From NCBI GenBank assembly GCA_013399855.1, contig VXAY01003846.1, forward strand, positions 771,318-835,317: DNA of 64,000 bases, written 5' to 3'. The translations under genes were made by a program, and so were the position numbers. Source of the stretch: Oxyruncus cristatus (Eukaryota > Chordata > Aves > Passeriformes > Cotingidae). Below are positions 25,740 through 43,100 of the stretch, one piece after another (the first letter of the stretch is position 1; each line of letters begins with the position of its first letter). The notes under the pieces were generated by a model. That model was given only the letters and a program-made list of their open reading frames with translations, did not search any database and was not told where the DNA came from.

Positions 25740-26030
25740 GCTGAAGTGCCGATGCACCATATGCTATCTCCATGAGTAGAGAGGGCAAACTCAAGCCCCC
25801 GCTGGAAGCTGTAGCTCACCCGATTTGTGCCAACTCGTTCCCAGCTGGAAGCAGGCTCCCCCGAAGTGATAAGGGGAGCTGTTTTACTGGTGTCATTTCA
25901 CAACATCGCCAGCAGAGATCGCGATGTTAATGTTTTGTGAGACTTTTGCATCCGGAGCTGCTAAGAAAGTGCTCGTCTCTTCTCTTGACGGCTCTGCCGA
26001 CTTTTATGCTGTGCTAGCTCCCACTTTCTT
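25740..26030. other. CpG-rich patch with two adjacent inverted repeats
   Basis: This patch is clearly richer in G+C and CpG than the intron around it (for example cccgc, cccga, actcg, cccccgaag, atcgcc, gatcgcgatg). It contains GCTCCCC at 25855-25861 pairing with GGGGAGC at 25873-25879, and AACATCGC at 25902-25909 pairing with GCGATGTT at 25921-25928. No known repeat family was recognised. It could be a regulatory patch, an alternative promoter or first exon, or an old unrecognised insertion. Confidence 0.4.
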
Positions 26031-28624
26031 GCAGGAAGTTCGCAAATGCCTTTTCTTACTACAGTCACGCTTTTCCTTTTGTCTTCAGTTTGATAGAAGC
26101 CCAGGAAAAGCAAGGAGTAACTAACCTGTTCTTTTTATAAGATATAAAATAAAGGGTGTTTCATTCAGGTATACAAATTTAGCTTTATTTAGAATTTAAT
26201 TTCTGCAGCATTAGAGTCTCTTCAGATAAGAGATGGGGCAAGGGAAACTTCATGCTTTGCCTTTTTATGAAGCTTTTTTAAACAATTTTCCTTCTAGTGG
26301 GAAAATTTTATTTCTGGATGAGTGCGTGGATGAAGGCTGTGAAAGTTTTGGGGTTTTTTTGTTTTGCTTTCTCCAAAACACATGCACAAAATATCTCAGA
26401 AATTAGAAGTGAGGAGTCCTCCCAAATAGGATATCTCTTGAACGAGGTTACTCCCTCTCCAGATGAATCAGAAGAGACTTAAAACACCCTCTTCTCAAAA
26501 CAAATTGAATGAAATGAAACGTGATATTAATTCTTCGCTGAAAACCAACCAAAGGAATATAGAACATAACTGCATTTGTAATAAAACGAGGTGCTGCATA
26601 GTTTAAAGGACACTCTTCTCACCTTCCCACTGGCTGAACAGTACCCAAAGATCAGTCATAAAATTGTCTTGAACAAGTCATGTAAATAAATTTAAATATA
26701 TTTTTTTAAATAAATGGAAGCAAAATAGGCAGAGAAAGAATAACAGCTACTCAGTAACATTCTTCTCATTTGGATGCTTGTTACTGACTTCTCACAGGAA
26801 AGACCTAGCATGCAGGTATTACAGGCACACTGTAGCTGTTTTCAGACGACATTTTTGCTAGGATCAAAATTTATCAGTGATTTCATTACCCTTTTTAAGT
26901 CAAAAATCTTGAATTTTGTGCTTGAAACCTGAAGATCACTTTGGCTTCCTTTATCTACCAATCTCTAAAAAGTGAAGTAAGTGAATATTAAACCTGTTAA
27001 GGGATGTGTAGCTGAATTCTGTGACGGCATAAAATTTTCCAATAATTCTAAGGCTGGCTCTTTTGTGGTTGACTTGGTTTTTCAGGTCAGGTCGTTTTGG
27101 CAGTCAAATCCACGGTAGAAGGGTCAGGACCATAAGTTAAGAAAACTGTTGTTAACAAAATAAATGTTGCTATTGTCATTATGTGTTAAAGTCTGCGTTT
27201 GGCATATGGAGGCTTGATTTTCAGTGATGTGTATAATGAAGCGAGGAAGAGATTTTTACTGTACCTGCTTTGAGTTCTTCTCAATGTCTATTTGTTTTTA
27301 AACTCTTCCTCAGGATATGGATGCAAAATGAGTTAATGTCAGTAAATGCACTGATGTGTCAGAATTGTGGATTTTATTCATACTTAAAGACTTGCATTGA
27401 AGGGGCTTTATTTCATATTATGTCTTTTTTTTTTCCTTGGCAGTGTTTTAAAAAGTTATGTGCATGCATAATCATACACAGCACTTTATTGCTTATTTTT
27501 GGCAGTGCACAAGAGCAAAAATTTAATTTGCTCTTTTCCAAAAGTGCATTGTGTTTATGTAATGGATTTGCATCAGTTGCAGTCTGTAACACAGCTAAGT
27601 GTTTTAATTGGCAGAACACCCACATCAAGACTTGTTTGTTTTTCTGATAAGGAAAATGCCAGCTAAGTTAGACCATATGTTCTTTTCAAATAAGAAGTGG
27701 CATATTCACATGTAATGGTCATTCTTTAAAAATAAAATTAAAATGAAAAAGTAACACAAAACTAGTGTAGAAGAGGGGCAAATTTATGCATAAGTATGAA
27801 TTTCTCTTAATTTTCACAAAGCAAGTATTTTGCTAAGGAAAGCTGGTCAGCTCACATTTTAAGTGCTTGTGGTTTATGACTTTATCTGTTGATGACTTGA
27901 GTGATGTTAAAATCAAAGTGTATGTTGTTTGCTGTTTTTTCTCAGAAGGATTTAGATGCTCTTTATTGTCTACTTTCAGGAGATTAGAAACTCACATACT
28001 ACATTGTAGTTTAACAATAGTTTAAAAATGTGTGGAATATGGTAGTAAGATGGGAAGAAAAATAGATGTTACAGAGCTCCATGTAATGAAATATATCCTC
28101 TTCAGCTGCCAGTCATGAAGGAGCTTGACAGGCTTCTATTGCTTCACAGCTGCAGAATCTATTTCTGCTTCTTCAGGGGAAATTGGAAAACTTCCACACT
28201 CTTTGCCAGCCTGAGAATCCCACATTAGGCATCTGCTGTGCTTTTTCTGCAGAAAGGGGACCCTGACATTGCCCAGCTGTCAGAGATGGCATTTGAACTC
28301 CTGCTGGTAATATTGGGGGAGCTCCACTTAGGCTCTGATCCTGATATCTCACTAGAGAAAAAAAGTATTTCAACTGGCTTAAGTTCCTGTTGTTTCTAGG
28401 TAATTTGCAGGAAATACTCAAAGTGGTGTTTTGACTTATACCTAGCTCTGAAACAAATATTCTTAGTTTCTTAGAGTGATAATTGTCCTTCAAGTTGTAT
28501 TTTCTTTTTGCCCACAAGGATGAAGAAGTCTTCATCATATTTGACTTGTTGTAACAGCTAACTCCTAGAACAGAACAATACTGATTTTAAGGACATACCT
28601 TGTATAGTATATGCTAATATAGGA

Positions 28625-28695
28625 CAAACTGAATTTTTATTATATTTTTTATTAAAATTTATTAAAATTATAAAAATTTTATTATAAAATTTTAT
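28625..28695. repeat. AT-rich palindromic tract
   Basis: About 70 bp of nearly pure A/T made of reiterated AAAATTTATT and TTTTATTATA words that are mutually inverted. Confidence 0.6.
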
Positions 28696-30031
28696 GCCCA
28701 CTGACTTACATTGACTGTCCTTATCAGTGAAAACCATTGTAGTATTGAAATTCTAGTCATAAATAATGTATATACATGGTGATAAGTAATAGTTGCAGTA
28801 GTTGGATGTGAGAAATCGGAAACTGGACAAGAACCAGCTGTTGACGTGGTTTCTGAGAAACAGAGGTTGGTGTGACTCCCTTTAGCTATGTGACAATTTC
28901 TTTTTGGTAATGACATGACCAAGAAGACTACAGAGCTTCAGCAATACACAGTGAAGCATCAACTCCTGAATCCCCTTTCCAGCTGATAGACACTAACTGC
29001 TTTTAAAAATACATAAAAATGTTTAAAATCTCATGATATTGCATTAGGTTAATATAATTATTTAAAAAAAAAAAATCAAAATTTCTGATGATTTAAAAAA
29101 GCAAAAGCCCATGGCCAGACTTGCAAAGAAGCCAGGAATTTAGAGAATTAATTTAACATCTGTATCAAGTGCATATCATTTTTTAAACCATCAAATAACA
29201 GTGAGATCTCAGAATGATTCCATTAAGAAGGAAGAGGAGAATCATGCCAACTGAAAGCTTACTTTCCTAAATATAAATGATTTGATAATATTTTAGTGGT
29301 TTGCATAAGTTACAGTGGGTCCCTAAATTGTAAGTGCCAATCAGTTGATCAATTTATTCTTGCAAGATTTGAGTATAGTGAGTATAGTCAGCTACAGCTG
29401 ACTGAAAAATGTGGGCTTAAAAGTAAGGAATTCTCTTTTTGGAGAAGAGGTCCAGGATGTAAATCTCACCCTTAAATAGGTGAGATTTGATAGATTATTG
29501 GCCATATAGAATAACATAAATTAAAGCTGGCAATAGTTATTGTGGTGTTGTGGTTAGCTTTCCCGCTTCATTTATGTTGGTATACATTCCTAATTCTAAT
29601 AGTCATTAAGAATGTCTGTGCAGTTTTTAAAAAAACCCTTTCTGTTGTTTGTTTTGGTGAGTTTTATCTTCTAACCTGCAGTACCTTTGTTTTTTTAAGA
29701 TTAGTCTAGAACAAATTTTATTTTTAATACTAGCTGTAATAATATCAGCCTATATATATTGATAGAATTGTTTTTCAGTGGTGACAGCAGCCTGGTGTGT
29801 TTTTTGAGTTGTTTTTGAAATGCATGGATGTCCATGAACTTCTGAAGATTTTTTTTATTATATCATTGCCTCTGTATTTAGAATGATTATGCTGTGATCT
29901 GGTGCAGAGTATTAAAGGAAGTAACAGCTTGTCTTTTACGTTCTTGAGTCAATCTCCAACTTTTATTGGCGCTTATATATTTCATTGTTTATTTTATTAA
30001 GTGAAATCTGTTTCTTTTATGTTCTGTGCAG

Positions 30032-30149
30032 AATGTGAAAGATGATGGGCAGCATGTATGGAGACTGAAACACTTTAACAAGCCTGCCTACTGTAATCTG
30101 TGTTTGAATATGCTAATCGGAGTAGGAAAGCAAGGTCTCTGCTGTTCTT
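30032..30149 (+). CDS. DGKB: DGKB internal exon E6: first C1 domain, N-terminal two thirds
   Basis: This 118-nt exon starts in phase 0, encodes residues 181-219 and leaves one base of codon 220. It begins [20 protein letters not shown] and carries the first zinc ligands of C1a: His188, Cys201, Cys204 and Cys218, with spacing H-x12-C-x2-C-x13-C. The hydrophobic tip [12 protein letters not shown] lies between them. C1 domains of type I DGKs help place the enzyme at membranes; for most DGKs, phorbol ester binding is weak or absent. Donor is GTGAGT. Reading past it gives a spurious tail. Confidence 0.96.
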
Positions 30150-32742
30150 GTGAGTATAAGCATTTCGGTGTCCATTTGTATACATGTCTGTTCCTAGAAA
30201 TGTTGCTCTTACTGCATAACAAAGAGCTAGTAGCTTCCCAGTACAAAGCTATTGCTAGCACAGTAGTGTCTCCTTCTTCTATACTTGAGCAGTCCAGGTT
30301 CTTTTTCTAATTTGTCAGTTTATTTGGCTTTTAAATGTGTTGTTTGACAGAGTTTTCTGTTTTATAAGAGTTATCACTGCTAGTTCTCTTTGGAGTCTGC
30401 GACTTTTTTTTTTTTAATTCTTGGGGTGTTTTTTATTTTCTGTTAGCAAGTATAATGCTTAAGTTTCAGCCCTATAGTTTTGTTATTCCTCCTTTCTTCT
30501 TGTTAATAATTATACATATTCTTTAAGAGATATGGTGACAAACATCTAAGTCCCATGTTTGTTGATTCAGATTTTGCATAGAATTCTTGTTCTGTTAATT
30601 GTGAAGGTCAAAATCCCAGTTTTCCAGAAATCAAGTTTCTGTAACAGTTCTAAAGTTTTGTATAGTTACTTGGTTTGTATTCATTAATCTCAATCAACAT
30701 ATTTACTGATTATATATTTTAAGGTAAAGTAACACAGAAAATCTACTGCATCTAATTTGACCTTCTGTAGAGTATTAGGTGCAGTCACTGGCATTCAGTT
30801 CCATGAATTGTATCTATCTATATCCCAATAATCTGTGTTTGACCAGCTCATAAACTGTATCTTGAGAAACCAAGGCTTTATGAAAGATACCTTGTCTCCA
30901 TTTGAATGTTTCAAGAGATGGATGATCCATATCTTTCTTTTGTGGTGTGTTTCCATGATTAATCATCTTTTTTTTAAGTCGTATTTTCTGATTTGAATAT
31001 GTCTTGTAGATTGGTTCGTGTTATGCCCTGCTCCATTAGATTAATGAGATCTTTAGTACCCACTGTATTCTTCTCAGGATGGTACCAAGTCACCTTTCAG
31101 TGTTCTTTTTGGTAAATTAATCAGTTTCTTAGTTTAACTTACTTTCTGCATTTTTGGTATGAAAGAACCTATCACAGATGATCAGGACCTTTCTACCTGT
31201 ATAGTTCTATTGGTTTGAGTTTAGTAGGAAAGAATGATGCTGTTGAATTGACTGTTTCCTCTGTGGGCCACAGATCTCTTTAAAACATAATTGGGATGTA
31301 AATCCTTGTATGGATTTTCACATCATGTAATTTCACTCACGGTACTATGAAATGAGAGAGATACATTTTTTAAAATTCAAACAAATAGAAATTGCATAAC
31401 TTTAGGTTATTATATATTCTAGTTACTGTCATAAGCATTTATATATATAAAATGCTGATTTAACTATTAGATCTTGAAATGTTATATTCTTTAATATGCT
31501 TTTACGTCAGACTGATGTTTTTTCTGCTGCAGGGTACCTCTTTAGAATGTATTTCTTACTGTGCTTGGCATTTATTTGCTGAGAACAGTGGTCTCAAAGT
31601 ATCTGAAGAACATTGACATGCTCCTTTCAGTAACTTCATGTAGGAAGAGGCATGAGTCTACTTAAAATATTTCACTATTTCCTTATCTCGCTAAGCTTTT
31701 TCTTCAATAAATTTTCAGAGCATTGCTATAGATTTCATTATTTGCATTTTAGATTGTGTGGGAGGAAAAAAAAAAAAGGGAACCGTAGGGGGCCTCACCA
31801 TCCCTCCATGGTCCAATCAACAATGTTACTCCCTGCAGTTTGTCTGATTAATGGCTGCGCCTCCCACTGGGTTTGTGTAATAGGTGCAAGCAAGGTGTTT
31901 AGAAGTACTTTGTGCTTAATTGCTCTCGAGGTCAAAAGCGTGAGACATGTACCGTGCAGGGAGAAATTCATTCTCAGTTTTAATAGTTGACTCTACTGAA
32001 AGCAGGCATAAGCTATTGCATGATTTCCTTCTCTTGGCACAGTTGTATTGTTAAAGTCAAGAAAGCTTTGCATTGTATCGTGATACTTGTATTTTTTGCA
32101 AATGGAGCGAGTGTGATCTGGTCAGCACAGACCTGATCAACTGTAGCAGTTATCTAAAGCTGATGTGGAGGGCTTAGGGGGAAAAAAAAGAAGACTTCTC
32201 AGGAATTGGTATTTTGGAAGATAAGAGTTAAACTAGTTAAAGATATGGTGGTTACATGGAATGCATGAAAACAATTGCTATTTGAAAAAGGATTAATCAG
32301 CCATTTAAGTTTTATAAATCAATAGAAAGAACAACATAAATTAATTGGGTTTTATTTTTGTGCTTGCCAGCTGCTCTCATGCCTATAGTTTGTAAAATAT
32401 AGATTTCTTCCTACTAGCAAATGACACCATTTGGCAGTCATCAATTTGTCTTTAATATTTTTGTCATTTGGGAATTATTGTGAAAAAATTTAGCGATCTC
32501 TGATTTAATTAAGCATTTCCTGTTATGCAATGATAGCGCATTCTTGGATTTCTCACTTGCATAATATTTCCTGTTGTAATTGGCCTTTTGTATTCCATGG
32601 AAAAAGCAGTCTAGTTTGAGTTTGCATTGACTGATTGGATTGATTATTCAGAGATGGCATGCTGGTAATGTTATTTGTTTCATAGAAATGTAGTCAGAAA
32701 CACCATTGCTTCAACATCTATTAATGTGTTTCTTTTTTTCAG
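30150..32742 (+). other. Intron E6-E7 (non-coding)
   Basis: This 2.6-kb intron splits C1a. No repeat family was recognised. Two stretches, about 31780-31980 and 32330-32700, have the look of conserved noncoding DNA (mixed composition, homeodomain- and octamer-like words), but this is unproven. Acceptor TTTTTTTCAG is strong. Confidence 0.8.
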
Positions 32743-32831
32743 TTTGCAAGTATACAGTCCATGAACGCTGTGTCTCAAGAGCTCCCGCATCTTGCATCAA
32801 AACATATGTGAAGTCTAAAAAGAATACTGAA
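32743..32831 (+). CDS. DGKB: DGKB internal exon E7: end of first C1 domain
   Basis: This 89-nt exon completes codon 220 (Phe) with two bases and encodes residues 221-249, ending in phase 0: [20 protein letters not shown] then YVKSKKNTE. It provides the remaining C1a zinc ligands Cys221, His226, Cys229 and Cys237 (C-x4-H-x2-C-x7-C). The basic tail KSKKN links to C1b. Donor is GTAAGT, followed by an unusually short intron. Confidence 0.96.
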
Positions 32832-37085
<4,254 letters not shown>

Positions 37086-37184
37086 TTGCATAACAAGTGT
37101 GCTTCACATCTGAAACCTGAATGTGACTGTGGACCCTTGAAGGACCATATTTTACCACCCACATCAATCTGCCCAGTAGTATTG
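37086..37184 (+). CDS. DGKB: DGKB internal exon E9: end of second C1 domain
   Basis: This 99-nt exon is phase 0 at both ends and encodes residues 289-321, [20 protein letters not shown] then [13 protein letters not shown]. It supplies the last C1b ligands His290, Cys293 and Cys301. The following CDCG and the DHILPP(T)xICP motif are the conserved link between the C1 pair and the catalytic region in type I DGKs. Acceptor is TTTTTCTGTAG, donor GTGAGT. Confidence 0.96.
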
Positions 37185-40100
37185 GTGAGTTGTCCTTATG
37201 TGTATTTCAGATGTAATCCCCTCTCATATGCAGCATTAAAATGATGCTGGGACTGTCTGCCAGGTATTTGTTACCTTCACAGGACTATGTGAACCTTAAA
37301 CACAGTGTGTGATCCTGGCTGATGCATTTATAGGCATAAGCATGTTTTACCCTCTTGCCTATTGCATTTTCCTTCATGTGAGAATGAATTTTCTGCAGGG
37401 CATATTATAACTGAAGCTGACTCAGGTTTTATCACTTATTCAGACTGTACTTACCAGAAACTGTATAGGCAGAACACTTCTACATTTTACATCTTTTATA
37501 GATCCAACTTCCCAGAATAATGAAGTTATTCTTATGAGCAGTTTTTGCTTGGGATGCATATTGTATATCTGCAATGCTGAGGTCTCTGATCTAAGCCGGA
37601 GGTTACCTAGAATGATGACACTGGTCTTGCAGTAAGCTATGCATCAATATTATGGTATATTTTATTCTGCGATCGTGGACAGTAAATTTCTCTGTCCACA
37701 AAAACAATAACTCAATTCAATGAAAATAAAAATGCTATGTGTAGGTTGTATAGAAAAGAGCTGACCATTTTATCATTAAAAAAGAGCTTGAGAATTAACT
37801 TATGTACTAACATACTAAATTGGATATTTTATGCTGATAAAAATCATAGCGTCATCATATTCATAAAAGAACAGATAAGTGATCTTCTTTAAATATATTT
37901 CATAATAAGAATAAGAAATGCTTGAACTTAAGAGAGAATAATTTATTGCGGGGAGGAAAAACAAGAAAATATACCTCCTATTCTTAAACCACTTTCTGAT
38001 CACTAGGAACAATATTTGTGCCTCTTGTAAATTAATTGTTTTCTGATAAATCTGTTTGACTGCTTGTAAATCTGCAAATGAATGGATGCTAGACTTTGGC
38101 CCGCTATTTGTGTAAACTGGGATTATTCCATTGCTCTCAATGAAGGTAAAGCAATGGAAACCAGGGTTTAATATTTACTAAATATTTTTAAATATTATTT
38201 AAAAGTCATAAGAGCAGTTTTGTATTTTGTCTGTATTGTATTTTGGTATCATCTGGATGAGTTTTGATTAATAATTGTAAAATATTAAGTTTGTTGGATG
38301 ATTACATTCTGCAGTACGTTATTTAATTTTCAGGATTTTAGGTCATACTTTAAAAGTCGGCATTTGGAAATTATGATTTTGTTATTGGGCTGTTTTCATT
38401 TTAATGTTATTTATCATTTGCCATTGTTATAAATGGAATAAACCTCAGCATGAAATTTCATCTTCAATTATATTGGTGTAACTCCATTTTCTTTCCAGGA
38501 GAGGAAGAGGAATAGAGGAATTAAGATTTTTATTCCACAATTGGAGTTTAGTTAAGTTGTTTAGAGGATATGTAAAACCACTCTAGAGTCAAATCACCCT
38601 TGAATAGGTTTGTTTTATCTCCAAATTTTGAAGGCATAGGCAGAAGTAAATATGTTTTCCTGTATCAGAATCATATTACTAACAACATAGCACAAGACAT
38701 GTATTTCAGCACAATGTATATTGTTAGAAATGGAAAATGTACTTTACTGTGATTTAACAGGGACTTAAAAATTTTGTAGTATATTTGTTGATCTAGCAGT
38801 TTCTTCCAAAAAGGCATTACAATCCTGAGTTTACTTATGTTACAAATAATATCTCAGTGACCTAGCTAACAGGAATTCCTTCTAAAAGTGACTGGTTATT
38901 GTGTATATATTGCTACTGTTGGTAATTTTTAATTAGTTTCTCCTATTTCCTGTTACGGGGATTCCTTTTGAGAAAGGTAATACTTCAATGTATGTGAAAC
39001 CAGCACTCTCAATAATGGCAGCAAAACCAGTGAATATATCTTTGTCAAAATTGTCTGAACATAAGTGTTTGGCAATAAAAATTCTGTGTTCAGACATATC
39101 AAATCTGATATACCTGAACAGTGTAAGGGTCTTTCACCGAAGACACAGATTTAGATTCAATAATCAGCTGAGCAATAATATTCTTACCATGCTACGTTTA
39201 TGTGAAAGGTAAATAAAAGTAGTTAACCACAATGCTTGCTGTACCAGGCTTATCCTTGAGTATTTTGAGGTGTCCGAGAGCAATGTATTTTTTTCTCACA
39301 TAGAATAGGTTATAGGAGTTGTGGGAAAATAGCAAGATGAAAAATCTTGTATCTTTGATCTCCTAAAACTGTTGACCCTCTCCTTACCATCTGTAACTTT
39401 GGAAGTCCAGATTTCTTCCAGAAAATTGCAGAGTTCATCTCAGACCAAGATGCTGCCTTACAAGTTTTCCTTCAAGAGTGCAGGCCAAATCCCTCGCATC
39501 TTTTCTCTTTTGCGAAACTAAGGACATTCATACTTTTGCCTTTTTCATCCAACATATCTCATGTCTCATTTCTTCAGTTCTTGTGAAGTCCAGACTCAAT
39601 GATTTCTACAGAGATAAAGGACTTTTTTCATGAATTGCATTTCACAGGACCATGTATTATACCAGTGCTGCCAAACTGATCTCTAAGCTGCAATTTGTTG
39701 TTCAGGTCCATATCATCTCAGTTTTTCTATTTTCTAGGTATCCATTAATGTCCAAAATCACTATTTCAACTGTGAAAAATAGATTTAAAAAAATACCCTT
39801 CCAGATTGTAATATCATAAAGGGTGATATTACACTTCCCTAAACACAGCCATCTCAGTTCAGGTGTCTGTTCTCAACTCCTCATTTAGGATCTCTTCAGA
39901 CATAGGAGAGATTTCTCTGAAATAGAGTGACTCCTAATGGCTGTAGAGAGAACTGAAATGCCTGGTCATCTGAAAGTTAGATGGTAAATAAAGGGGCTCC
40001 CATCTTCAAGACTGCACAAAATAGAATTTATCAAACATTATTCCTAAATATGATAACCTACATTATCAGCTGAAAGCAAAGCAACAGGGAAACTCACGGA

Positions 40101-43100
40101 GTTGATGATGTCTACATAATGAAAGCATGATATGTCTGTCTAGATTCAATGTCTTACAAAGATTTTTAGTATCTCACTGCAGTAATTGTAAATGTTTTAG
40201 TAAAATGTAACCTGGCAACTTTAAAACTAGTCTGTTTTACTTTCCTGTTTACCATATATAAGGCTTGTTGTATGGTGAAGTTTTTTGTTCAAGTTAAATG
40301 AGTTTTGTTATAAACCGTGTGTGCAGATCTCAAGTGATAGTCTTTTAATAGATGTCAGATACACTTTAATGTTACTCTCTTTTATTTCAGTAACATTTTA
40401 ATTAATTCATACTGATTGAATAAATGTACATTGAGACTTGTTTCCTAATGAGGGCACATTTAGAGGAAAGGTTTTGCATCATTCTGATATCCTGTGGGTA
40501 ATTATATTCTAATTATATGGTGGGGGGAAAAAGTCTATAACTCAGTGCTGATATTGTTCATTGGACCCAATTAATTATATGCACATAATGAAAGTTCATG
40601 ATAAGGTTGACTGGCAGTGAGTTTAAAAATCTTTAACTCAATTGAATCCTAGCCTTCCAAGAGCTCAGAATTAGATCATAACCAGGTTAAAGACTGGGTA
40701 TTGGAATGAGATGAGTGAGTAGTGAAGAAAAAAAGATTGGTCTCTGCTCATGATACAAGTTCTCTCCCCCACCCCCTTTATAAGGTAGAAAGGGAAAAAT
40801 GCATTCGGGCTTTTTCATGCCTGCCTTTACTTTGCTCCATTTATTGATGAACACGTAGGATGTTCTAATTCATATTTATGTTTGTAGAAACATAATTAGA
40901 TTTTCAATTTCCCTCCAAAATAGATACGGCCTTGGATAGTGACGAACCAACCAATAAAAACTTACTATTTAATAGATGTGTATTTATTCTATAATGCATG
41001 ATGATTTTGATCCTCCTGTTGTTTATGTGAGTTTTACTATGAACTATTTGTCACTTAATTTCTAACATGGGTTTTGAAAACTATGATTCAAACTGTTAAT
41101 TTTGGAATAAAAAGAAAATTATTATATAAATTGAAAAACATAAGGTACTCTGCTTACAATGTGAGCATTACTATGTGGCAATTATCACTGTCTCCTTAGT
41201 AACCAGTTTATTTTAAAGGTGGAGGCTCTGGTACAATATTGAAGGCAAGAAATGAAAGAAATAAAATTTAACATTGAGTCCATTTCCTTATGTTTTAATT
41301 TTCAACTTGATTGTTTTGCATTCTGGGATAAGTTTGGAACAACTCGCATTTTGATTCTTTTCTCTTGTGAATGAATTTGACTTTTGTGTAGTGGACTTTT
41401 TAGGAAAAAATCATTTAAGAATAAATTCAATCTGATTCCAGTTTGGTTTTGTTTGGCGTTTTATCATCCAAAAACATAAATGTTTAGAAATCTTTTGTTT
41501 ATAACTAGTTCTATTTAGGCAATATAACCAATATACACAGCAGATTACAAATGTTTTAGCTAGGAAATATGCCTTATGCAACTACTTTATAATCCGTAGC
41601 TTCAAATTTTTGTGTAAATATAGCATGTTGACATGCTGGCAAAAAGTAATAAAGAATTAAATTTGAAAATACTGTTTAAGAATTTTCTTTGACTATTCAG
41701 TATTTAGAGATACTACATAGAATAGCTAATGGGTGTATTATAATTGCAACATTGTTCAATAGATATTTTTTTCCATGTCTGGTAATATGTTTCACTGTTT
41801 TCCTATGAGGTATGTAGATGCTACTCATACAGGAAAGCAGAGTTGTAGAGAGAGAAAAAGGGAATTAGCAGTGGCTGGTTGAAGAATGAGCTTTCTTAAT
41901 CCCTTTTCCAGTTTTTAATCCTAAAATGATTCTTCTGTTTTTGTAATAGTAGAGATCAGTTTTAGCTCAGCTGAATCCAAGCTCAACATGGAACACAGAA
42001 AGTCAGTGCAGTGTGTAAGCATCTTTACGATCAATTCAATCCTTTGAAGTTGAGTACTAGCCTTATTCTGGATTTCTGAACAAAGATACTGTAAAAACCC
42101 CACAGTTTATTGAATATAGTGCTCGGGGCAGGGTGGGGTGGTAGTTGAATTTAAATCTGGTTGTTGAATATTAAGTAATGACATAGAGATTGAAACAGAT
42201 TTAAAAAACAAAACAAACTACTTTTTTCCTTTTCAACTGTGTAACATACTGCAACATCAGTTCTCTGAGAATCTAAATCAGACTTGAAATATAATGGTGT
42301 GCTTATCTACACTAAGAGCTTTTTCATTTCTTTGAAGTCAGAAGGAAATTAATAATTGCCCTGGAGGAAAATGTATCTTCCTAACTAATTATCTGTTCAG
42401 CAAACACTGTTCAATGTTAAAATAATAAGATGCTGATAAACTGAAATGGCAGCCATTCAATCATTTTAAGTTATATCTGGTTGCCTGCCCACAACTCATC
42501 ACTACAGTCTGTCCCTAAGTTTATTCCTTATATTCTCTCCCATTGGAGTTTAACATGGTTTTATTTTCAAAATTCTTTTCCAAAACTTTTGTCTTTCTTG
42601 GACAGTGTATATAATCAGCTGCTATAGCCCAACTTTATTTTGAGTTGTAAATCAAGTTAAAAGTCTTGGGCCCTGGTGTTGCATGTTGATGCATATATTG
42701 AATCAACACAGGATACGAGGCAAGTTGTCTTTAGACAACTGGATGAACTAAGGCCATAATGCTAAATGAGAAAGACTCGATTGTGATTTCATGTGTAATT
42801 ATTTACGTCTTTATTTAGATAAACTAAACAAGCAAAACAAAGTATATATATATAAAGTTATCACATAGTGATACCTTGTTTAGAACAAGTCTTGTAGTCA
42901 GCAGTTTTAGAAGGTATTCTTAAATGACATTGTCTCCATTCCAGCGTTGCCTTTTTGCATATATTTTGGCTGCTGGTATTAGGGTCACAAAATGCCTTCT
43001 TCTGGTTGATATAATGTGATTTTTTTTTTTTTTTTACCTGCAAATGTTTCTATCAAGACAACTCTCAAAGTAATTAGAAGCCTTCTTTTTCCTTTGTAGT

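Noticed and set aside
27270..27647. 125-codon open frame on + with an overlapping - frame
   Set aside because: Phe/Cys/Leu-rich translation typical of AT-rich noncoding DNA; no DGKB counterpart between the EF-hands and C1a.
28173..28538. 121-codon open frame on the minus strand
   Set aside because: No domain, promoter or splice evidence; inside a DGKB intron on the opposite strand.
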